From the IMG/VR virus record IMGVR_UViG_3300046001_006957, positions 1-34,133 of that record: a DNA stretch of 34,133 nucleotides. One strand, 5' to 3'. Positions 29,938-34,133 of the stretch are shown here, piece by piece. The notes under the pieces are model-generated. The model saw only the letters and a list, made by a program, of their open reading frames with translations, was not told the origin of the DNA and searched no databases. A program made the translations under genes and the position numbers. How positions within the stretch are numbered: position 1 is the stretch's first letter; each line of letters begins with the position of its first letter. Origin of the DNA: a virus.

Positions 29938-31676
29938 TGGCAAAACAAACTATTACATCCGGCAAGGCTCCTATTGTATGGAGCACCGTAGAAGATGCAT
30001 TTACCAAAATAAACGCCAACTTCACAGAACTCTATGCAAGTGTAGGAGGAGCAGGTATTGAATTTGATTCACTAGAAAGCAGCTTAACTCCTGCACAAAA
30101 CGATACTTACGATCTAGGTGCACCTAATAAACGCTGGGCCAGTTTGTATCTCAGTGATACACTAATGATTGGGGGTGCAGCCATTACCAATCAAGGATTA
30201 ACTGTTAATTTGCCAAGTGGTACTACAGTTGGCGGGAATTTAATCATTGATCCCAATAAGACATTCTTTAAAGAATTTTCAGTGAATGGCGACACTTCTA
30301 TTGTTGCAGAAGATTTTAATGATGTGTTGGACTTTCAAGAAAACACCGGCATTGGTATTACTACCAACTCTAGTTCTAATGCTATTATTATAGAAAATAC
30401 CGGAGTCACTAGTTTAGTTGCAGGAACTGCTATGGCAATTAGTGGTGCTACTGGCGCTGTCACAGTTAACAATACCGGTGTTACTGCAATTACTGCTGGA
30501 CTTGGAATGAGTAGAAATACTGCTACAGGTGCAGTAACTATTGTTAATGAAGGTATTGTTGATGTTGACGCAGGTAATGGTATTAGCGTGGGCGCTAGAG
30601 ACCCAGCGACTGGCAGGGTTATTGTTACTAATACACTGCCAGCAGGCAATGCCTATCGTGTATTTGCCACAGCAGGTGAACCAAACCTAACTGCTCGAAG
30701 TACAGCTGACACCATAACACTCATAGAAGGCGCCGGTATAAACATTACCAACACTGTGGCCTCGGGAGCATTTACTAATCGAATAACTTTAGAAAACACA
30801 GGTGTGTTGAGTTTAACCGTTGGCGCCGGTCTTACAGTAAGTGCAGCCACTGGGGCTGTTACTCTTAATTTTAATAATAGAATTGATATAATTGGCAGTG
30901 TGTTTGGAGATGATTCAACCGCAATTATCAACGGCATTGATAACACTGTCAGTGGTACAACAGTTACTGGAGGTGTTGTTCGATTAACAGGTGGCACAAT
31001 CTCTACCACTGACTCTAGCGGTATAACTGTTATCACAGCAACAACATTTAATTCAGATGTTACTGTAGAAAATGAACTAACGGTAAGTGGTAATTTAATT
31101 GTAAACGGCACCACTACTACCATAAACTCTGTCACACTCACAGTAGATGACAAAAATATAGAACTGGGATCAACGGCATCGCCCACAGATGTCACTGCCG
31201 ACGGTGGCGGTATCACACTCAAAGGCACCACAGACAAGACATTTAATTATGTAAACTCCACAGGTCTGTGGACAGCCAACATTGGTATTGAAGCTGCTTC
31301 ATTTACTGGTCCTGCTGCTACCGCTACTACATCTAGCACTGCCGCAAGTGTAGGTTACATGGGCTTGCCGCAGAGTGCTACTACTACCACTGCCACATTG
31401 GCTATAGGTGATGCTGGCAAACACATTTATGTGAATACAGCAGGGCAGACAATGACGATTCCGGCAAACAGTGCAGTACCTTATCCCATAGGAACTGCTA
31501 TTACATTTGTTGCTGGACCAAGTGCTGGCACAGTTACTATTGCTATCACAACAGATATCATGTACTTGGTAGGCACAGGTGGAACAGGTTCAAGAACCTT
31601 AGCCGCATACGGTACTGCCACTGCTATCAAAGTGTCAGCCACAGCATGGTATATCAATGGAACAGGACTAACATAA
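29937..31676 (+). CDS. Tail fibre protein, 579 aa
   Basis: The N-terminal motif VEDAFTKINANFTELYASVG (about 17-36) matches the neighbouring fibres. A YDLGAPNKRWASLYLSD...LPSGTTVGG module (about 58-100) also occurs in the minus-strand fibre at 1889. The middle consists of repeated NTGV(T/L)SL...G-G-(M/L)-(A/T)-(I/V)S-ATGAVT units (about 150-320), and a SVFGDDSTAIINGIDNTVSG segment resembles a module of the 778-aa fibre. The C-terminus (HIYVNTAGQTMTIPANSAVP then PYPIGTAITF) is a beta-rich cap found in other phage fibre ends. The ATG overlaps the stop of the giant fibre, so the two are translationally coupled. Confidence 0.88.
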   Translation: MAKQTITSGKAPIVWSTVEDAFTKINANFTELYASVGGAGIEFDSLESSLTPAQNDTYDLGAPNKRWASLYLSDTLMIGGAAITNQGLTVNLPSGTTVGGNLIIDPNKTFFKEFSVNGDTSIVAEDFNDVLDFQENTGIGITTNSSSNAIIIENTGVTSLVAGTAMAISGATGAVTVNNTGVTAITAGLGMSRNTATGAVTIVNEGIVDVDAGNGISVGARDPATGRVIVTNTLPAGNAYRVFATAGEPNLTARSTADTITLIEGAGINITNTVASGAFTNRITLENTGVLSLTVGAGLTVSAATGAVTLNFNNRIDIIGSVFGDDSTAIINGIDNTVSGTTVTGGVVRLTGGTISTTDSSGITVITATTFNSDVTVENELTVSGNLIVNGTTTTINSVTLTVDDKNIELGSTASPTDVTADGGGITLKGTTDKTFNYVNSTGLWTANIGIEAASFTGPAATATTSSTAASVGYMGLPQSATTTTATLAIGDAGKHIYVNTAGQTMTIPANSAVPYPIGTAITFVAGPSAGTVTIAITTDIMYLVGTGGTGSRTLAAYGTATAIKVSATAWYINGTGLT

Positions 31677-31677
31677 A

Positions 31678-34133
31678 ATGGCAAAGAAAATAATTAGAAC
31701 CGGCACAACTGCTGACCCAACTGGTGACAGCCTTAAAAATGCCTTTGTAAAAGTAAATGACAATTTTACTGAACTGTACAATGCATTGGGTCTAGATGCT
31801 GATACACTAAACATTGGGGCATTTGAATTTGCGGGTAGTACTATGACTACCACGGACAGTACTGCCATTGTGATTGATCAAGCTACCACCATAACCAGCA
31901 ACCTGTCAGTGGGTGGGGACATTGTTCCCCAGACTGCCAATGGTGGCGACCTAGGCTCAAGCACACTGCCTTGGCGCAGCCTGTATGTGAGTAACAACAC
32001 AATTTATATTGGTGGCACAGCAGTAGGCCTAGATGCCAATGGTAATCTAACAGTCAACGGCAGTCAAGTCACAGGTGGAAGCGTAAGTAGTTTGGTCAAC
32101 GGTGCTTATTCAGTTGAAGTAGAATCGACTGGCGCTTTCAAAGTCAATGCACAGGCTATTGTTTCAGAAAATCAATTTGGCATCGAAGGCAATGGATTAG
32201 TGCAACTTCAAACGGCCAACGGTGGTTCTTATCTCAGTGTATGGAACGAAGGCAACACTAAAGAAATCAACCTAGTCTTAAATGACGGTGTTGATGATTT
32301 TCAAACTTGGACATTTAACACAGACCGCACCTTGATCCTGCCCAATGACAGTAGAATTAAATCCGCTACCAACATCGACATCACCATCGACACTCCGGAC
32401 AGCAGTACATTCAATTGGCGATTTGGGGCAGATGGGGAGTTAACATTGCCTGGTGGTAGTACCCGTATTGGCACATTGCTGGGATCAGATGCTATTATAG
32501 CCAACGAGGACACAGCATTTGGTGTTGTAGCACAAGGAACAAATGGCACAGTTCAACTAGTGTGGATAGAAGATCTAGAAAATTTTGGTACCAGTAATCT
32601 AGCGGCTGTATATGTAAATTCTGGAGGTCCAGGTAGTGTTAGAATAGCAACAGGTGACAATGGCGGCCCTGGACCCAATTACTGGGAGTTTAACAACAGT
32701 GGTGCATTAACATTCCCCCAAGGCACCACAATTGCCACCGCTGACGGAACAGATGCATTTATCATAGGCGGTGCTGTTGACAAAGATATTCAAATATATA
32801 CCTACAGTGGTGAGACTGCTCGCGGATGGACCTTTGGCACAGATGGAAGTTTACGAATCCCGGGTGATATTACCAGCAACGGCAACATCAACATTGACAT
32901 CAACCTTGCAGACTCAACACTGCGTAGATGGCAGTTTGGCGAAGACGGGGATCTAATATTGCCAGCAGGTGGAGATATCAAGAACAGCACAGGCACTAGT
33001 GTATTAGGTGGCAGTGTTTCTAATTTGGTCAACGGCACAGAAACTTTTACACTTTCCGCAGCAGGTAATGCAACATTCAGCGGCGAAACTGGCGGTACTG
33101 ATAGAGGTATCGTATGGGACTATGGCTCGGGTGCTGGCGGTGTTAACAGTAGGATTAGACAAGACGAAGATGGTCTAACTGTTCGTGCTTACACAGAGAA
33201 CAGTGGAAATTATGCTGCCCCAGTACGAATCCTCACTAATCAAGGTGATAACGAACGAGTTTGGCAGTTCAATGGCGCAGGAAATCTAACCCTTCCGGGT
33301 AATATAACATTGCCCAACGGGTCAGTGATAAAAGACACTGACTATCTTGCCGTAGCATTTGGTGAGTTGGCGGGCACAATCTCACAAGGCATCCAGGCAG
33401 TGGCAGTTGGTGCCGGTGCCGGTTATAATGGTCAAGGCAACGCAGCAGTGGCCATTGGCTCATATGCTGGAGTAAATTCACAAGGTGGTGAAGCAGTGGC
33501 CATTGGAAGTGGTGCCGGCAATGGCTTACAAGGTATTAATGCAGTGGCTATTGGTAGGAGTGCTGGTTATACTGAACAAGGCACCAATGCTATAGCAATT
33601 GGCACATTTGCTGGACAAACTAATCAGGCTGCTAACTCAATCATTCTAAATGCCACTGGCGATCCCCTAGAACAAACCACTGCCAACACATTCACCGTGA
33701 AACCAGTGAGACAGGGTGAGACAGCAGATGCAATGTATTATAATTCATCCACTGGTGAGATTACCTATGCTGACGCATTCTCGTTCAGTGTGGCAGGAGA
33801 TGATTCTACACAGAGAACAATATCCAACAACGAATCTATTAAATTTATAGGCTCGGGTGGTATTACCACTGCCAGTGATGCAGAAGGCAATATCACAATC
33901 ACTGGATCGGGCGGTGGCAGCAGTATACCCACTGTGGTTACCACCGGAGCCGTGGGCGATGATGGTGCGTCTCATTGCAAGGTGCAATTCACAGTGACCA
34001 GTGCTACCACAGTGACCGCTGTTGGTGTTACTGCAATTGGTGTGTCTGATCCATCTAAAGGAACAGTTACATTATCTGGATCTCCGGCTACGGGATCATT
34101 CGATTTAGTTGTGGTTACCAACACCACCCCCGG
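31678..34133 (+). CDS. Tail fibre/adhesin with YadA-like head repeats, 3' end outside the window
   Basis: The frame is open from the ATG at 31678, one base after the preceding stop, to the window edge (818 codons). Residues 1-40 (TADPTGDSLKNAFVKVNDNF then TELYNALG) repeat the attachment motif. A GGDLGSSTLPWRSLYVSNNT module follows near 82-105. Several W-x-F-(N/G)-x-(D/A)-G-x-L-x-(L/I/F)P units (for example RWQFGEDGDLILPAG) recur about every 60-100 residues. Residues 557-653 carry six AVAIGSxAG-type repeats typical of trimeric autotransporter heads. The last part (about 680 on) is beta-rich with AFSFSVAGDDSTQR. A trimeric receptor-binding fibre is likely. Confidence 0.87.
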   Translation, partial: MAKKIIRTGTTADPTGDSLKNAFVKVNDNFTELYNALGLDADTLNIGAFEFAGSTMTTTDSTAIVIDQATTITSNLSVGGDIVPQTANGGDLGSSTLPWRSLYVSNNTIYIGGTAVGLDANGNLTVNGSQVTGGSVSSLVNGAYSVEVESTGAFKVNAQAIVSENQFGIEGNGLVQLQTANGGSYLSVWNEGNTKEINLVLNDGVDDFQTWTFNTDRTLILPNDSRIKSATNIDITIDTPDSSTFNWRFGADGELTLPGGSTRIGTLLGSDAIIANEDTAFGVVAQGTNGTVQLVWIEDLENFGTSNLAAVYVNSGGPGSVRIATGDNGGPGPNYWEFNNSGALTFPQGTTIATADGTDAFIIGGAVDKDIQIYTYSGETARGWTFGTDGSLRIPGDITSNGNINIDINLADSTLRRWQFGEDGDLILPAGGDIKNSTGTSVLGGSVSNLVNGTETFTLSAAGNATFSGETGGTDRGIVWDYGSGAGGVNSRIRQDEDGLTVRAYTENSGNYAAPVRILTNQGDNERVWQFNGAGNLTLPGNITLPNGSVIKDTDYLAVAFGELAGTISQGIQAVAVGAGAGYNGQGNAAVAIGSYAGVNSQGGEAVAIGSGAGNGLQGINAVAIGRSAGYTEQGTNAIAIGTFAGQTNQAANSIILNATGDPLEQTTANTFTVKPVRQGETADAMYYNSSTGEITYADAFSFSVAGDDSTQRTISNNESIKFIGSGGITTASDAEGNITITGSGGGSSIPTVVTTGAVGDDGASHCKVQFTVTSATTVTAVGVTAIGVSDPSKGTVTLSGSPATGSFDLVVVTNTTP
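33346..33636 (+). repeat. Six YadA-head-like repeats of 15-17 codons
   Basis: Successive units LAVAFGELAG, AVAVGAGAG, AVAIGSYAG, AVAIGSGAG, AVAIGRSAG and AIAIGTFAG are joined by Gln/Gly/Asn-rich links. In trimeric adhesins each such unit forms one turn of a left-handed beta-roll. Confidence 0.85.

Overview
The window reads as part of the genome of a large T4-like (myovirus-type) bacteriophage, probably aquatic with a Gram-negative host. The evidence is tightly packed, often overlapping genes on both strands, T4-type late promoter motifs (TATAAATA and variants) beside structural genes, near-perfect sigma70 promoters in front of accessory genes, a phage-type thyX, a UV-damage endonuclease, a tRNA gene, and very long, repeat-built tail-fibre genes. 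No integrase, attachment site, CRISPR array or insertion sequence was seen. There is no gene-free stretch above 300 bases. Host and phage genus cannot be fixed from the sequence alone.

Layout. (1) 1-7293, a late region with fibre and modification genes: a partial 2-oxoglutarate/Fe(II) oxygenase-like gene, a radical SAM protein, a small unknown protein, a 778-aa fibre on the minus strand, four more small oxygenase-like genes, and a QueC-like PP-loop protein. T4-type late promoter motifs precede several of these. (2) 7316-13118, an early-type accessory region: a tRNA-Leu-like gene with a consensus promoter, a histone H1-like protein, thyX, and a string of small unknown phage proteins driven by TTGACA-N17-TATAAT promoters at 9630 and 11886. 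(3) 13126-15153: two tandem paralogous fibre/spike-like proteins. They follow a 12-bp inverted repeat that holds a late promoter motif in its loop and the start codon in its stem. (4) 15155-18213: a surface-sugar and pterin module with a DUF115-like protein, a QueD/PTPS-family protein, a small membrane protein, KDO-8-phosphate synthase and a DxD glycosyltransferase. (5) 18197-19710: another consensus promoter, an SH3-like small protein, a 55-aa protein and UvdE. (6) 19694-20315: two small minus-strand genes, one a Lys/Ala/Pro-rich basic protein and one a zinc-ribbon protein. (7) 20389-34133: three consecutive fibre genes of 3182, 579 and at least 818 aa with a common N-terminal attachment motif.

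How the parts may work together (inference). The right end builds host-recognition fibres. The left end holds another fibre among five oxygenase-like proteins and a radical SAM enzyme, all apparently late, so fibre or virion protein modification is one possibility. The centre provides nucleotide metabolism (ThyX), repair (UvdE), LPS precursor synthesis (KdsA) and glycosyl transfer, which could alter the host surface during infection. The most interesting points are the oxygenase/radical SAM cluster, the promoter-in-hairpin before 13155 (resembling the T4 late-gene translation switch), the unusually long tRNA, and the split set of queuosine-pathway-like genes.
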